From Aestuariivita sp. (GTDB lineage Bacteria; Pseudomonadota; Alphaproteobacteria; Rhodobacterales; Rhodobacteraceae): DNA of 61,164 bases. The first letter of the stretch is position 1. Every line of letters starts with the position of its first letter. Below, one piece after another: positions 17,971 through 28,064 of the stretch. The stretch covers positions 1 to 61,164 of the forward strand of contig JAPORY010000079.1 in assembly GCA_026709985.1 (NCBI GenBank). The letters are read 5' to 3'. The translations under genes and the position numbers were made by a program. The notes beneath the pieces are model-generated. The model worked only from the letters and a program-made list of their open reading frames with translations. It searched no databases and was not told where the DNA came from.

Positions 17971-19329
17971 ATGAACATCACGTTTCTTCTCAATGGAGAG
18001 ACCGTCCATCTTGAGGATGCAGACCCGACCGAAACCTTGCTATATTGGTTGCGCACAGAGCGCCTTTTGACGGGAACGAAAGAAGGCTGCAACGAAGGAG
18101 ACTGTGGCGCCTGTACGGTGATTGTAACCGATGATTCAGGCTCTCATAGCTACAATGCCTGTATTTTGCTCTTGCCGCAGTTGCATGGCAAGGCCGTGCG
18201 GACTGTTGAGGGGATTAGCGGCCCGAATAACCAGCCCCATCCCGTTCAGTCCGCAATGGCTGAGTATCATGGGAGCCAATGCGGTTTTTGCACGCCCGGC
18301 TTCATTGCCACGATGGCCTGCGCACACTTAAATGGCGATACAAATTTCAACGACGCCCTGGCGGGCAATCTTTGTCGCTGCACAGGCTACATGCCGATTA
18401 TTCGTGCGGCCGAAAGGGCTGCTGCGGATCCCGTTCCCGACTGGATGATCGACACGCCACCATCGGTATCAGCGATACCAGAATTACCGACAAGTTCTGA
18501 TGAGCTAGCTGAATGGTGCCTTGATCATCCGCATGGAACGTTGATTGCTGGCGCAACTGACGTTGGTCTGTGGCTGACGAAAGACCTTCGGGAACTTGAA
18601 GACGTGGTCTTTCTGCATGCGTGTAGAGATTTGCAGGTCATTGAGCAGAGGGATGACGGCTTCTGGATTGGGGCAGCCGTAACCATGGCGCAGTTGCACC
18701 TTGCCATTGAGTCCAAATTCCCGACCTTCGCAGAGCTAATTCGGCGGTATGGTTCTGCACAGGTCCGTCACGCCGCCACCATCGGCGGCAATATCGCAAA
18801 TGGTTCACCGATTGGTGATAATCCGCCACCGCTGATCGCCCTCGGTGCTGTATTGCATTTGCGGCGCGGTGATAGCCGGCGACAGTTGCCTCTGGAAGAT
18901 TTTTTTCTCGATTACGGAGTGCAAGATCAAGAAGCGGGAGAGTTTGTTGAAGCCGTCAGTATTCCCCAACAAGCGAATAACTTACACGTTTATAAGTTGT
19001 CTAAACGGTTCGATCAGGACATTTCGGCCGTATGCGGAGCGTTCAATATACAGGTAACTGATGGTTTGATCCGCACCGCACGCATCGCCTTTGGTGGAAT
19101 GGCAGCGATCCCCAAGCGTGCGACGACAGTAGAACAGGCTCTGATTGATCAACCGTGGACACAAAATACCATTGACGCGGCAATGGCAGCTTTCGCCGCT
19201 GATTTTTCACCGCTCTCAGATATGCGGGCTTCTGCGGATTATCGGTTGGAGTGCGCCCGAAATATGCTCAAACGCGTCTGGTTTAGTCATTGTGGGGAAA
19301 AAATTTCGGTCCTTAAGGTTGCCGCATGA
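17971..19329 (+). CDS. xdhA: Xanthine dehydrogenase small subunit (2Fe-2S and FAD)
   Basis: The 452-residue electron-transfer subunit of xanthine dehydrogenase. The first 2Fe-2S domain has CNEGDCGACTV and the second has SQCGFCTPGF and NLCRCTGY. The FAD domain follows, with IGGNIANGSPIGDNPP and a C-terminal CO-dehydrogenase flavoprotein region. I start it at ATG 17971 (MNITFLLNGETVHL), where the ferredoxin fold begins; upstream codons are not family-like. Its stop overlaps xdhB by four bases (ATGA), indicating one operon. The complex oxidises hypoxanthine and xanthine to urate. Confidence 0.95.
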   Translation: MNITFLLNGETVHLEDADPTETLLYWLRTERLLTGTKEGCNEGDCGACTVIVTDDSGSHSYNACILLLPQLHGKAVRTVEGISGPNNQPHPVQSAMAEYHGSQCGFCTPGFIATMACAHLNGDTNFNDALAGNLCRCTGYMPIIRAAERAAADPVPDWMIDTPPSVSAIPELPTSSDELAEWCLDHPHGTLIAGATDVGLWLTKDLRELEDVVFLHACRDLQVIEQRDDGFWIGAAVTMAQLHLAIESKFPTFAELIRRYGSAQVRHAATIGGNIANGSPIGDNPPPLIALGAVLHLRRGDSRRQLPLEDFFLDYGVQDQEAGEFVEAVSIPQQANNLHVYKLSKRFDQDISAVCGAFNIQVTDGLIRTARIAFGGMAAIPKRATTVEQALIDQPWTQNTIDAAMAAFAADFSPLSDMRASADYRLECARNMLKRVWFSHCGEKISVLKVAA

Positions 19330-21620
19330 GTTCAAGACAATCCTTATCGCATGACTCTGCGGCCTTACATGTTGCGGGCTCCGCACGATATATAGACGAT
19401 ATTCCCGAGCCGCCGGATTTGCTTCACTTAGCTTTTGGCCTATCCAACCGAGCTGCTGGTCGCATTCAGAATATCGACATTGCTAAGGTCAAATCTGCGC
19501 AAGGTGTCAAGGCCATCTTGTGCGCAGAAGATCTAGAGTTTGCAGCTGACACTTCACCCTCAAATCACGATGAGCCCCTGCTAGCTCGTGGAGAAATTTA
19601 TTTCGATGGGCAACCTGTGGTTCTCGTCGCAGCAGACTCGCATATTGCTGCTCGAAAGGCGGCACGCAAATTGCGTCTTCAGATTGAACCGCGCAGTCCG
19701 ATTCTAACCATTGAAGAAGCGCTCGCGGCCAATAGTAGATTTGAAGATGGTCCTCGAATTTATGAGAGAGGTAATTGTGCCGAGGCTCTCGCCAAATCGC
19801 CTCGGAAGCTCAATGATCAATTGTTTATCGGCGGCCAGGAGCATTTCTATCTGGAAGGACAAGTCGCAATGGCTTGGCCGCAAGAAAACGGCGATATGCA
19901 TATTTTTTCCTCAACGCAGCATCCAACCGAGATTCAGCACAAAGTGGCTGATGCTCTTAATCTCTCAATGGCGTCGGTACGGGTCGAAACTCGGCGTATG
20001 GGGGGCGGATTTGGCGGCAAGGAAAGTCAGGGAAATGCTCCAGCTATTGCTTGCGCTGTTGTTGCTCAACGCACCGGCCGACCCTGCAAGATGCGTTACG
20101 ATCGCGATGACGATATGCGCATTACTGGAAAACGTCATGATTTTCGGATAGATTACGAAGTTGGATTCGATGATGACGGACGCATATTAGCGGTGTCATT
20201 TTATCACTTTATACGTTGTGGCTGGTCTATGGATTTGTCTCTACCCGTCGCCGACCGTGCGATGCTTCATGCTGACAACGCTTATTTTATTCCCTCAATG
20301 CGAATTGAGAGCCATCGCTTACGTACCAATACCTGCTCCGCGACAGCATTTCGTGGATTCGGCGGGCCGCAGGGAATGTTGGGCATTGAGCGGGTTATGG
20401 ATCATGTCGCTCACGACCTCAAAGTTGATCCCGTTATCCTTCGTCAGCGAAATTACTATCGTTCCGCCGCTCGAGTAAAAGAAGGTGAACAAGCAAACTC
20501 GACCCATTACGATATGCCGGTCAATGATTTCGATCTACATGAAATGACCGAGCGCTTGCTGATTGACTGTGACTACAAGGCGAGACGCGAGGCCACCCGT
20601 AAATGGAATAAGCATCATCAAGTTCTGCGACGCGGTTTGGCCTTTTCGCCGGTGAAGTTTGGCATTTCCTTCACGCTCACCCACCTTAATCAAGCGGGAG
20701 CACTTGTTCACGTCTATCAAGACGGTTCGGTACATCTCAATCACGGCGGTACAGAAATGGGGCAAGGCTTATTCCAAAAGGTCGCCCAAGTCGCTGCCCG
20801 AAGCTTTGGTATTTCGTCTGCGCAAGTAAAAATTACCGCGACGGACACAGGGAAGGTACCAAATACCTCGGCAACAGCGGCATCCTCGGGTTCAGACCTG
20901 AATGGTATGGCAACTAAGGCGGCTTGTGATTGCATTCGTCAGAGAATGACTGCGCATTTGGCGAGTCAGTATCAGACCGATCCAGATCAGGTGACGTTCA
21001 AGAATGGCTTGGTTAGAATCGGTGATGATTGTATAACATTCGCCGAAGCGGCCAAATCTGCGTGGATGGCGAGAGTATCTCTATCGTCAACGGGATTTTA
21101 CAAGACTCCCAATCTTGAGTGGGATAGAATCCGCGGGACGGGTAAGCCGTTTCATTATTTCGCCTACGGCTGCGCCGTCAGCGAGGTTGTTCTTGATGTG
21201 CTGACCGGAGAGAACCGTATTCTCAGAGCTGACATTTTGCATGATGTGGGCGCATCAATTAATCCTGCGATTGATATCGGCCAGATCGAAGGCGGTTATG
21301 TGCAGGGCGCAGGGTGGCTAACGACGGAAGAAGTAGTCTGGGATCAGAGCGGCCGCCTCAAGACACATGCGCCTTCTACTTATAAGATTCCAGCGTGTTC
21401 TGACCGTCCAGAACAATTCAACGTCTCGTTGTGGAAGGGCGAATATCGAACCGATACGATATATCTCTCAAAAGCTGTTGGGGAACCACCACTGATGCTG
21501 GGCATATCCGCCTTTCTCGCACTTCGTGATGCAATCTCGTCTATTGGCTCGCGGTATCCGAATCTTCACGCTCCCGCAACGGCGGAAGCGGTCTGGAGGG
21601 CACTCAAAGGCGTAGCCTGA
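19326..21620 (+). CDS. xdhB: Xanthine dehydrogenase large subunit (molybdopterin)
   Basis: The 764-residue molybdenum-cofactor subunit. Cofactor and active-site segments are visible: GGGFGGKESQ, the arginine in TAFRGFGGPQG, HGGTEMGQGLFQK, and the catalytic glutamate in KAVGEPPLMLG. The length matches bacterial XdhB. It overlaps xdhA by ATGA, and xdhC follows 256 bp downstream. Related aldehyde oxidases share the fold, but the XdhA/B/C arrangement and the arginine favour a purine substrate. Confidence 0.95.
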   Translation: MSSRQSLSHDSAALHVAGSARYIDDIPEPPDLLHLAFGLSNRAAGRIQNIDIAKVKSAQGVKAILCAEDLEFAADTSPSNHDEPLLARGEIYFDGQPVVLVAADSHIAARKAARKLRLQIEPRSPILTIEEALAANSRFEDGPRIYERGNCAEALAKSPRKLNDQLFIGGQEHFYLEGQVAMAWPQENGDMHIFSSTQHPTEIQHKVADALNLSMASVRVETRRMGGGFGGKESQGNAPAIACAVVAQRTGRPCKMRYDRDDDMRITGKRHDFRIDYEVGFDDDGRILAVSFYHFIRCGWSMDLSLPVADRAMLHADNAYFIPSMRIESHRLRTNTCSATAFRGFGGPQGMLGIERVMDHVAHDLKVDPVILRQRNYYRSAARVKEGEQANSTHYDMPVNDFDLHEMTERLLIDCDYKARREATRKWNKHHQVLRRGLAFSPVKFGISFTLTHLNQAGALVHVYQDGSVHLNHGGTEMGQGLFQKVAQVAARSFGISSAQVKITATDTGKVPNTSATAASSGSDLNGMATKAACDCIRQRMTAHLASQYQTDPDQVTFKNGLVRIGDDCITFAEAAKSAWMARVSLSSTGFYKTPNLEWDRIRGTGKPFHYFAYGCAVSEVVLDVLTGENRILRADILHDVGASINPAIDIGQIEGGYVQGAGWLTTEEVVWDQSGRLKTHAPSTYKIPACSDRPEQFNVSLWKGEYRTDTIYLSKAVGEPPLMLGISAFLALRDAISSIGSRYPNLHAPATAEAVWRALKGVA

Positions 21621-21876
21621 CCGTCGTCGTCACTCAGCGCTCTAACGTTCCCTTCGTATAGTGTACGATACCGTGCTTCCCGATCGTTCACATTTCGTGC
21701 GTGCGAATAAGGAAAATCGTATATCGGTTTTTCGTACTTACTTTCCGGCGTGTGGTCTAAAGTAACAACAAATCCGCCGCTATTGAGGCAGCTTGTTGTG
21801 GGTGATTGACGAGGCCCTGGTAACGGTCTGATAGACAGGCGAGAAATCGTCAGATTTTGTGATATGAGGCTCCCAA

Positions 21877-22821
21877 ATGGGAATTGACTTATCCGAGTTA
21901 CATCGTTTGATCTCAGACCATGGATGTGTCGCCAGAGTTGTCGTTGCAACAACCTCGGGCTCGGTGCCGAGAGAAGTGGGCGCCTCCATGTTGATCTGGT
22001 CAGATGGACAACTCGGTACCATCGGGGGTGGGTCTTTGGAATGGGAAGCGACCGCGCAGGCGCGGCGGCAAATCTCAGATCAATTGCCCAAAATGTTTGT
22101 CCGACACGCACTCGGACCTAATTTAGGGCAGTGTTGCGGCGGCAGTGTTGGTTTGCTGACCGAGTTGTTTGATGCGGAATCCGTTTATCAGATTTCGGGA
22201 GGCGTTTTTGTACGCTCAATATCGGATCCGAGTAAAATTGTTCCCGCCGCTATCAACCTTCGATTTACGCAAAAGTCTGAAGCGGGGCACTCTTTGACGC
22301 CCGAACTCGTTAATGAATGGATGATTGAGCCGGTCAATGATCCTCGTCGATGTGTTTGGGTCTGGGGTGCTGGACATGTCGGGAGAGCCATAATCAGGGT
22401 GCTGTTAACGCTGCCTGATCTTGATGTCACTTGGGTCGACACGAACCAGAACCGTTTCCCAGAAAATGTCTCTGAAGATCTTACGATTCTACCTACCGAA
22501 AACCCGGCGCTACTTTGTTCGAATGTCCCCCGACATGCGGAACACTATATCGTCACCTACTCCCATGCGCTCGATTTAGAAGTCTGTCACCGATTATTGG
22601 ACCGTGGGTTTAGGTACGCGGGATTAATCGGGTCTGAAACAAAATGGGCGCGTTTTCGTCGCCGCCTAATCTCGCTTGGACATGCCAAGAATGAGGTTGC
22701 TCAAATTCAGTGTCCGATCGGAGACAAGGCATTGGGTAAACATCCGGCAAGAATAGCGATTGGCGTCGCAAGAGAGTTTTTGACACGATCCTCCCACTCT
22801 ACTGTACTCACCGGTCGGTAA
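21877..22821 (+). CDS. xdhC: XdhC, molybdenum cofactor insertion protein
   Basis: A 314-residue accessory protein that binds molybdenum cofactor, helps its sulfuration and hands it to XdhB. The XdhC/CoxI N-terminal segment (ATTSGSVPREVGASMLIW, GGSLEWEA) and the Rossmann C-terminal domain (WVWGAGHVGRAI, GLIGSETKWARF) are present. It follows xdhB after 256 bp on the same strand. The gap may hold a second promoter. I did not see the guanine deaminase or purine-pathway genes that sometimes follow. Confidence 0.93.
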   Translation: MGIDLSELHRLISDHGCVARVVVATTSGSVPREVGASMLIWSDGQLGTIGGGSLEWEATAQARRQISDQLPKMFVRHALGPNLGQCCGGSVGLLTELFDAESVYQISGGVFVRSISDPSKIVPAAINLRFTQKSEAGHSLTPELVNEWMIEPVNDPRRCVWVWGAGHVGRAIIRVLLTLPDLDVTWVDTNQNRFPENVSEDLTILPTENPALLCSNVPRHAEHYIVTYSHALDLEVCHRLLDRGFRYAGLIGSETKWARFRRRLISLGHAKNEVAQIQCPIGDKALGKHPARIAIGVAREFLTRSSHSTVLTGR

Positions 22822-23697
22822 GCGCTCAGCGTTTGGTGACTGCTTCAATCATCATCGCAAAACGATTTGCGAAGAACCGACCCTTTGAATTGATCCATGG
22901 CCCTCTGCCGCGCTAACCGCTGCAAACCCTGCAGAAGTTTCGAACTCCCATGACGAGAAGCCTTACAACTGCCGACACCCGACTAGGGAGACCGGTTATC
23001 CCTTGGAAATTCAACTTCACCGCGCTTGTGGCTTACCTCTATAAGGAAGCCTTCGGCAACAAAGAGAGCCCATAGCCGAAGACACAAGCAAACTCAATTA
23101 CCTTCAAATTCCAACGCTTGGGCCACGATATATTCCCCTCTCTGAGAACATCTGGGCACTTTTCCGTTTGTCGTCGACAGTTCTTTGTATGAATTGGTTG
23201 CAAGATGACTTTTGCAAGTTACACCGCTGTGACGTAACGTCGCAAACAAAACGAAAGTTGTCTCCAACTTAAACTTTAGAATCCTGATTTAGTATCTAAC
23301 ACCTGTCACGGTCCAGGAAGATTGAGTAGAGAGATATAGTTCAGAGAAAAAATGATCCGCCCATAGAATTTATACGGACGGCGACGCGAGATTGCGAAGC
23401 TAAGGAAATTCGTGAACTGGGATGGTGGCTTCAATGCGACCGCAATTTGAGGCCGAAGACAAGTAGGAAAGACCGAATTAGCGTACCATTTTTCCAAAAT
23501 CAAAAACTTGCGGCTCCAAGCAAACCCATCATCTGTCATTTGCCAGCAGATATTACTGATCCATATCCGCAGCCATTTGACTTCCATGATAGACCAAGCA
23601 CGCCCTGATCAAATCTTTGCAACGCTTTGCTACCTTGAAAAACCGACATCAATAGACTACAGTATTAACGTAGCAATCATTTTTTGGAGTAGAGTGA
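22822..23697. other. xdhC-rpoZ gene-free stretch
   Basis: About 880 bases without a recognisable gene. A minus-strand frame at 23306-23587 is open for 93 codons and rich in aromatic residues, but it resembles no family I know and has no good ribosome binding site. It may be a decayed gene. I checked for a tRNA around 22940 (GTTTCGAACTC) and could not fold one. The last 60 bases hold the likely rpoZ promoter. Confidence 0.4.
23635..23663 (+). promoter_or_regulatory. Possible rpoZ promoter
   Basis: TTGAAA at 23635-23640 and TACAGT at 23658-23663 are separated by 17 bases, resembling -35 and -10 boxes. The rpoZ ribosome binding site GGAG and ATG 23698 follow at a suitable distance. The boxes are read by eye only. 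Confidence 0.35.
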
Positions 23698-24048
23698 ATG
23701 GCCCGTGTGACTGTTGAAGACTGTGTCGACAAAGTTCCGAACCGGTTTGATTTAGTGATTTTCTCAGCGCATCGGGCGCGTGAAATTTCGGAAGGGGCTC
23801 CAATCACCGTTGATCGCGACAATGATAAGAATCCGATTGTTGCATTGCGTGAGATCGCCGAGGAAACTCAACGCGCCGACGATATTCGCGAACGCCTCAT
23901 CGAATCGAACCAGTCTCAGATCGAAATTGATGAACCAGAAGAAGACCGCATGTCGATTCTCCTTGGCGGCGAGATCGATAAACCTGACGATGATGAAGCC
24001 GATGAAAACCTCCTCCGGGCTCTGATGGAGGCTCATGGTTCGGGCTAA
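23698..24048 (+). CDS. rpoZ: RNA polymerase omega subunit
   Basis: A 116-residue subunit that helps assemble RNA polymerase by folding around the beta' C-terminus. The start [20 protein letters not shown] and AHRAREIS, then [11 protein letters not shown], are typical of the family. The acidic tail ([11 protein letters not shown]) is common in alphaproteobacteria. GGAG stands before the ATG. It is the first gene of the long conserved block and directly precedes rsh, as is usual. Confidence 0.96.
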   Translation: MARVTVEDCVDKVPNRFDLVIFSAHRAREISEGAPITVDRDNDKNPIVALREIAEETQRADDIRERLIESNQSQIEIDEPEEDRMSILLGGEIDKPDDDEADENLLRALMEAHGSG

Positions 24049-24064
24049 AGAAAATACCGACCAT

Positions 24065-26197
24065 ATGATCACCGTCGATGACTTGATCGCATTGGTCCGC
24101 GCTTACAATCCGAAAGCAAATTGTGAACGCATTTCTCAGGCGTATGCGTTCGGGGAAAAAATGCATCAAGGCCAGTATCGGCATTCTGGCGATACATATT
24201 TCTCCCATCCCGCAGCTGTTGCCGCAATCCTTACGCAACAACGGCTTGATGACGCAACGATTATAACTGCTCTCTTGCATGATACGATCGAGGATACCAA
24301 AGCCTCCTTCGTAGAAATTGAAGCTTTGTTCGGCAGCGAAGTCGCGACGTTGGTGGACGGCGTTACCAAGCTAACAAACTTGCAGCTATCAAGCCATCAA
24401 ACTGAACAAGCAGAGAATTTTCGAAAGCTGTTTATCGCCATGTCACGAGACTTGCGCGTTATTCTCGTTAAGCTGGCTGACCGCCTCCACAATATGCGGA
24501 CAATCCGTTCGATCCTACTCGAAAAGCAAATAAATAAATCTCGAGAGACAATGGAAATCTATGCCCCTCTCGCGGGCCGTATGGGAATGCAGTGGATGCG
24601 CGAAGAACTAGAGGATCTGGCGTTTCGAGTCTTGAATCCAGACGCTAGAAAATCGATAATTCGTCGCTTCATCCGTCTACAGCGTGATAGCGGCGATATC
24701 ATCCAACGCATATCCGGGGATATGCAAACGGAACTGGAGCGAGCGAAGATCAAAGCCGAAGTATTTGGACGAGCAAAAAAACCGTACTCAATATGGCGAA
24801 AAATGAACCAAAAGGAGCTTGGGTTTTCGCGTCTTTCAGATATCTACGGTTTTCGAATCATCACGAGTAGCGAAGAAGACTGTTATGCGACGCTCGGAAC
24901 AATTCATCGACGATGGCGAGCAGTGCCGGGGCGGTTCAAGGACTATATTAGTCAGCCCAAATCAAATGGTTACCGCTCAATCCATACGACGGTTTCAGGA
25001 ACCGACGGAAAGCGCGTAGAAGTTCAAATTCGGAGTCAAGCCATGCACGATGTCGCGGAAACTGGGGTTGCAGCCCATTGGTCATACCGCGATGGCGTAC
25101 GCGTCAAGAATCCGTTTGCCGTCGAGCCAGAGCAATGGATTTCATCCCTGACCGAGCAGTTTGAGGGGCGCGACGATCATGACGAATTCCTTGAAGCGGT
25201 TAAGTTGGAAATGTACTCTGACAAGGTGTTTTGTTTCTCACCAAAAGGTGACGTGATAAAACTGCCCAGAGGCGCAACACCGATTGACTTTGCTTATGCT
25301 ATCCATACCCGTATTGGCTCAGCTATTGTCGGAGCAAAGGTTGATGGACTGCGGGTTCCACTCTGGACACGGCTGAAGAATGGCCAATCGGTTGAGATTA
25401 TTTCAGCAGAGGGTCAAACGCCGCAACGAAGCTGGCTTGATGTAGCGACAACTGGCAAAGCACGCACCTCAATTCGGCGTGCTCTGCGAGAGCGGGACCG
25501 CGGACGATTTATTCGATTGGGTCGGGAACTTGCCCGCGCCGGTTTCGAACATGTTGGACGAAGAGCTACAGAAAAAGCCTTGTCCATCTCAGCTAAACAT
25601 CTGGGGCTGGAGAACCACGAGGTGCTGTTGGAAAGACTCGGCAGTGCCGAAATCACCACTCACGATGTTATTCAAGCCGTTTATCCTGATATATTACCGT
25701 CAGACCAAGATGAAATTTCGCCACGCCGCGCTGTAATCGGTCTGCAGCACGGTCAATCCTTTGAGCGAGCCCGGTGTTGCGGTCCATTGCCCGGCGAGAG
25801 AATTGTCGGCATTAGTCATCGAGGCAAAGGCGTCGTGGTACACGCCATTGATTGCGACCTGCTCGGCGAATATGAAGATCAACCCAATCGGTGGGTTGAT
25901 TTAAATTGGCACGAAGGTACGCATCCTCCGATTTATAGCACCACCCTTGAGATTACGATCAGCAATGGATCAGGCGTTCTGGGACGGATTTGTACATTGA
26001 TCGGGGAGAAGCAGGCAAACATTTCAGACTTGCGGTTCATTGATCGCAAGCCTGATTTTTTTCGAATGTTGATTGATGTGGAATTGAGAGATGTTGAGCA
26101 ATTGTTATCGCTGATGGTAACACTTGAGGCCGATAGTGATGTTGCCGCTCTCGATCGGTATCGACAGGCGGCAACCAGTTCGCAGACGTTGAGTTAG
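24065..26197 (+). CDS. rsh: Bifunctional (p)ppGpp synthetase/hydrolase
   Basis: A Rel/SpoT homologue controlling the stringent response, about 710 residues. The HD hydrolase domain has YFSHPAAVAAIL, ALLHDTIEDT and VKLADRLHNMRT. The synthetase domain has DIYGFRII, SNGYRSIHTTV and VEVQIRSQAMHD. A loop reading GRFKD is the RxKD form associated with bifunctional enzymes, so both activities are likely. A TGS domain (FCFSPKGDVIKLP) and a C-terminal ACT domain follow. I prefer ATG 24065 (MITVDDLIALV). ATG 24035 would overlap rpoZ by 14 bases and add ten residues. Confidence 0.95.
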   Translation: MITVDDLIALVRAYNPKANCERISQAYAFGEKMHQGQYRHSGDTYFSHPAAVAAILTQQRLDDATIITALLHDTIEDTKASFVEIEALFGSEVATLVDGVTKLTNLQLSSHQTEQAENFRKLFIAMSRDLRVILVKLADRLHNMRTIRSILLEKQINKSRETMEIYAPLAGRMGMQWMREELEDLAFRVLNPDARKSIIRRFIRLQRDSGDIIQRISGDMQTELERAKIKAEVFGRAKKPYSIWRKMNQKELGFSRLSDIYGFRIITSSEEDCYATLGTIHRRWRAVPGRFKDYISQPKSNGYRSIHTTVSGTDGKRVEVQIRSQAMHDVAETGVAAHWSYRDGVRVKNPFAVEPEQWISSLTEQFEGRDDHDEFLEAVKLEMYSDKVFCFSPKGDVIKLPRGATPIDFAYAIHTRIGSAIVGAKVDGLRVPLWTRLKNGQSVEIISAEGQTPQRSWLDVATTGKARTSIRRALRERDRGRFIRLGRELARAGFEHVGRRATEKALSISAKHLGLENHEVLLERLGSAEITTHDVIQAVYPDILPSDQDEISPRRAVIGLQHGQSFERARCCGPLPGERIVGISHRGKGVVVHAIDCDLLGEYEDQPNRWVDLNWHEGTHPPIYSTTLEITISNGSGVLGRICTLIGEKQANISDLRFIDRKPDFFRMLIDVELRDVEQLLSLMVTLEADSDVAALDRYRQAATSSQTLS

Positions 26198-26221
26198 CGG
26201 CACCTGTACGAGGCTTGTTAG

Positions 26222-26875
26222 GTGGTTTTTAAACGCCGTGATCGTCGCTCCGCATTGCGAGTCGTTTCCGACTTCCTGTATCCGCCGGGCGGCTGGAACC
26301 GAGCATTTCAATATATCAAACATCGGGTTCGGCGCCTGCCCGATAGTCCCGAACGAATCGCTCGCGGCATTTGGGCTGGCGTTTTCGTGACCTTTACGCC
26401 GCTTTATGGATTGCACTTCATTGTCGCAGTTATCATTGCTCATATTTTGCGGGGTAACCTCGTTGCATCTTTGATGGCCACATTCTTCGGCAATCCCCTG
26501 ACCTATGTTCCAATCGGTATTGTCTCATTGCAAACCGGATACTGGATACTGGGACGAGAGTATGTCGAGGGAACGCAACGGTCTTTAGTGACGACTTTTG
26601 TTGACGCTTGGATCGACTTGAAAGAAAACCTGCTCGCGCTATTTTCGAACCAAAGTGCCGATTGGTCGGGTTTACAGGTGTTTTTTGCCGAGGTCTTTTT
26701 GCCTTATCTCTTGGGCGGCATTGTACCCGGCGTCCTAACAGCATCTATCGTATATTTCCTATCTGTGCCGCTTATTCGTGCCTATCAAAAACGTCGTCGC
26801 GGGGTCATCAAAGCGAAGCTACTAACGATCAAAAAAAGGCGTCAGCGGAAGGCTCAAAAGGTGGACCAAACCTAA
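26222..26875 (+). CDS. DUF2062 membrane protein
   Basis: A 217-residue DUF2062 family protein of unknown function. The family core is clear: SPERIARGIWAGVFVTFTPL, then hydrophobic segments and the motif FGNPLTYVPIG. Two to three membrane segments are likely (HFIVAVIIAHIL, a second around FLPYLLGGIVPGVL). The tail is very basic (KKRRQRKAQK). It starts at GTG 26222. Its place between rsh and pdxJ matches other alphaproteobacteria. Confidence 0.85.
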   Translation: MVFKRRDRRSALRVVSDFLYPPGGWNRAFQYIKHRVRRLPDSPERIARGIWAGVFVTFTPLYGLHFIVAVIIAHILRGNLVASLMATFFGNPLTYVPIGIVSLQTGYWILGREYVEGTQRSLVTTFVDAWIDLKENLLALFSNQSADWSGLQVFFAEVFLPYLLGGIVPGVLTASIVYFLSVPLIRAYQKRRRGVIKAKLLTIKKRRQRKAQKVDQT

Positions 26876-26902
26876 TACATCAAAATGCGTAGGAGTTTAG
26901 AG

Positions 26903-27658
26903 ATGCCAGACTCAACAAAGTTGCGTTTGGGGGTAAACATTGACCATGTTGCTACCGTTCGAAATGCGCGAGGCGGTTATACTCCAGATCCCTTAAGGGC
27001 GGCGAAATTGGCCGAAGATGCTGGTGCCGACGGTATTACCGCCCATTTGCGCGAAGATCGTCGTCACATTTCGAATTCTGATATTGCGCGCTTAATGGAG
27101 ACCCTCTCACTGCCCCTGAATCTTGAGATGGCCGCTACCGCGGAAATGCAAAGGATCGCTTTGGATCATAAACCGCACGCAGTCTGTTTGGTGCCAGAAC
27201 GACGAGAAGAACGAACCACCGAAGGTGGCTTAGAGTTGACGCATGAGGAGGATCGACTCGCTCGGTTCATTGCGCCGTTGCAGCACGCTGGCTGCCGCGT
27301 CTCGGTTTTTGTTGCGGCAGACGAGCATCAGATTGAAGCCGCCAAACGCATCGGCGCACAAGTTGTCGAGTTGCATACCGGGGCCTATTGTGACGCCCAC
27401 ACCGCGCATGAGTTTAGCCAACGCGATCAGGAACTCAAGGCAATCCGGGCAATCGCATCATACGCGAGTGAACTCGGTTTAGAGGTCCATGCTGGCCATG
27501 GCCTAAGCTACGAAACGATTGATCAGATTGCAATCATACCAGAAATACAAGAGATGAACATCGGTCATTTCTTGATCGGAGAAGCAATTTTTTGCGGGCT
27601 GAAAACCGCAATTCATCAGATGCGGGAGATCATGGATAAGGCTCGTAAAGTTCGCTAA
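26903..27658 (+). CDS. pdxJ: Pyridoxine 5'-phosphate synthase
   Basis: Condenses 1-deoxy-xylulose 5-phosphate with 3-amino-2-oxopropyl phosphate to pyridoxine 5'-phosphate, the last ring-forming step of the DXP-dependent vitamin B6 route. The signature LGVNIDHVATVRNARGG is at the N-terminus and the phosphate loop region MNIGHFLIGEAIF near the end. It has 251 residues. I chose ATG 26903 because AGGAG lies 8 bases upstream; ATG 26885 would place that site inside the gene. Confidence 0.96.
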   Translation: MPDSTKLRLGVNIDHVATVRNARGGYTPDPLRAAKLAEDAGADGITAHLREDRRHISNSDIARLMETLSLPLNLEMAATAEMQRIALDHKPHAVCLVPERREERTTEGGLELTHEEDRLARFIAPLQHAGCRVSVFVAADEHQIEAAKRIGAQVVELHTGAYCDAHTAHEFSQRDQELKAIRAIASYASELGLEVHAGHGLSYETIDQIAIIPEIQEMNIGHFLIGEAIFCGLKTAIHQMREIMDKARKVR

Positions 27659-28064
27659 CGGAACTGCGCCCGATGTCAGCTTTGGTTCTGGCCTGCGGAC
27701 GCTCGGCCATGATCCAATGTCGACATCGTAACCCTTGCCGATGCCGATCAATTCTTCCCAGTGATCAACAAGTCTAAAGAATTTTCAACCTTCTAATGTC
27801 GGTCGCTTCGAGAAGATTCTTGATAGCGACACGAGCGCTGTCGGCCCGATATTAATGGCAACGAGCAACTCTCTAAAATTCAGACCCGAAGAGGTAGAAG
27901 AAAGATTGCAATTGCGGGGCGGCACAGTATTGGTCCATTTGCAGTGTCAATGAAGAAGCAATCTGATTCATTGATCGCAATTGGTGTTTTGGTCAGTGCT
28001 GATTGCTGATATCGACTGCCGATCCCGTTATCAATGCATCGTTCATAATGTTGGTTTGTTGGAC
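27659..28064. other. pdxJ-hydrolase intergenic region
   Basis: About 400 bases with no recognisable gene, unusual within this otherwise tight block, where acpS often follows pdxJ closely. I see no promoter or terminator that I can support. Confidence 0.35.

Noticed and set aside
22930-23000. Possible tRNA (TTCGAAC-like T-loop)
   Set aside because: No cloverleaf could be folded and no acceptor stem was found.
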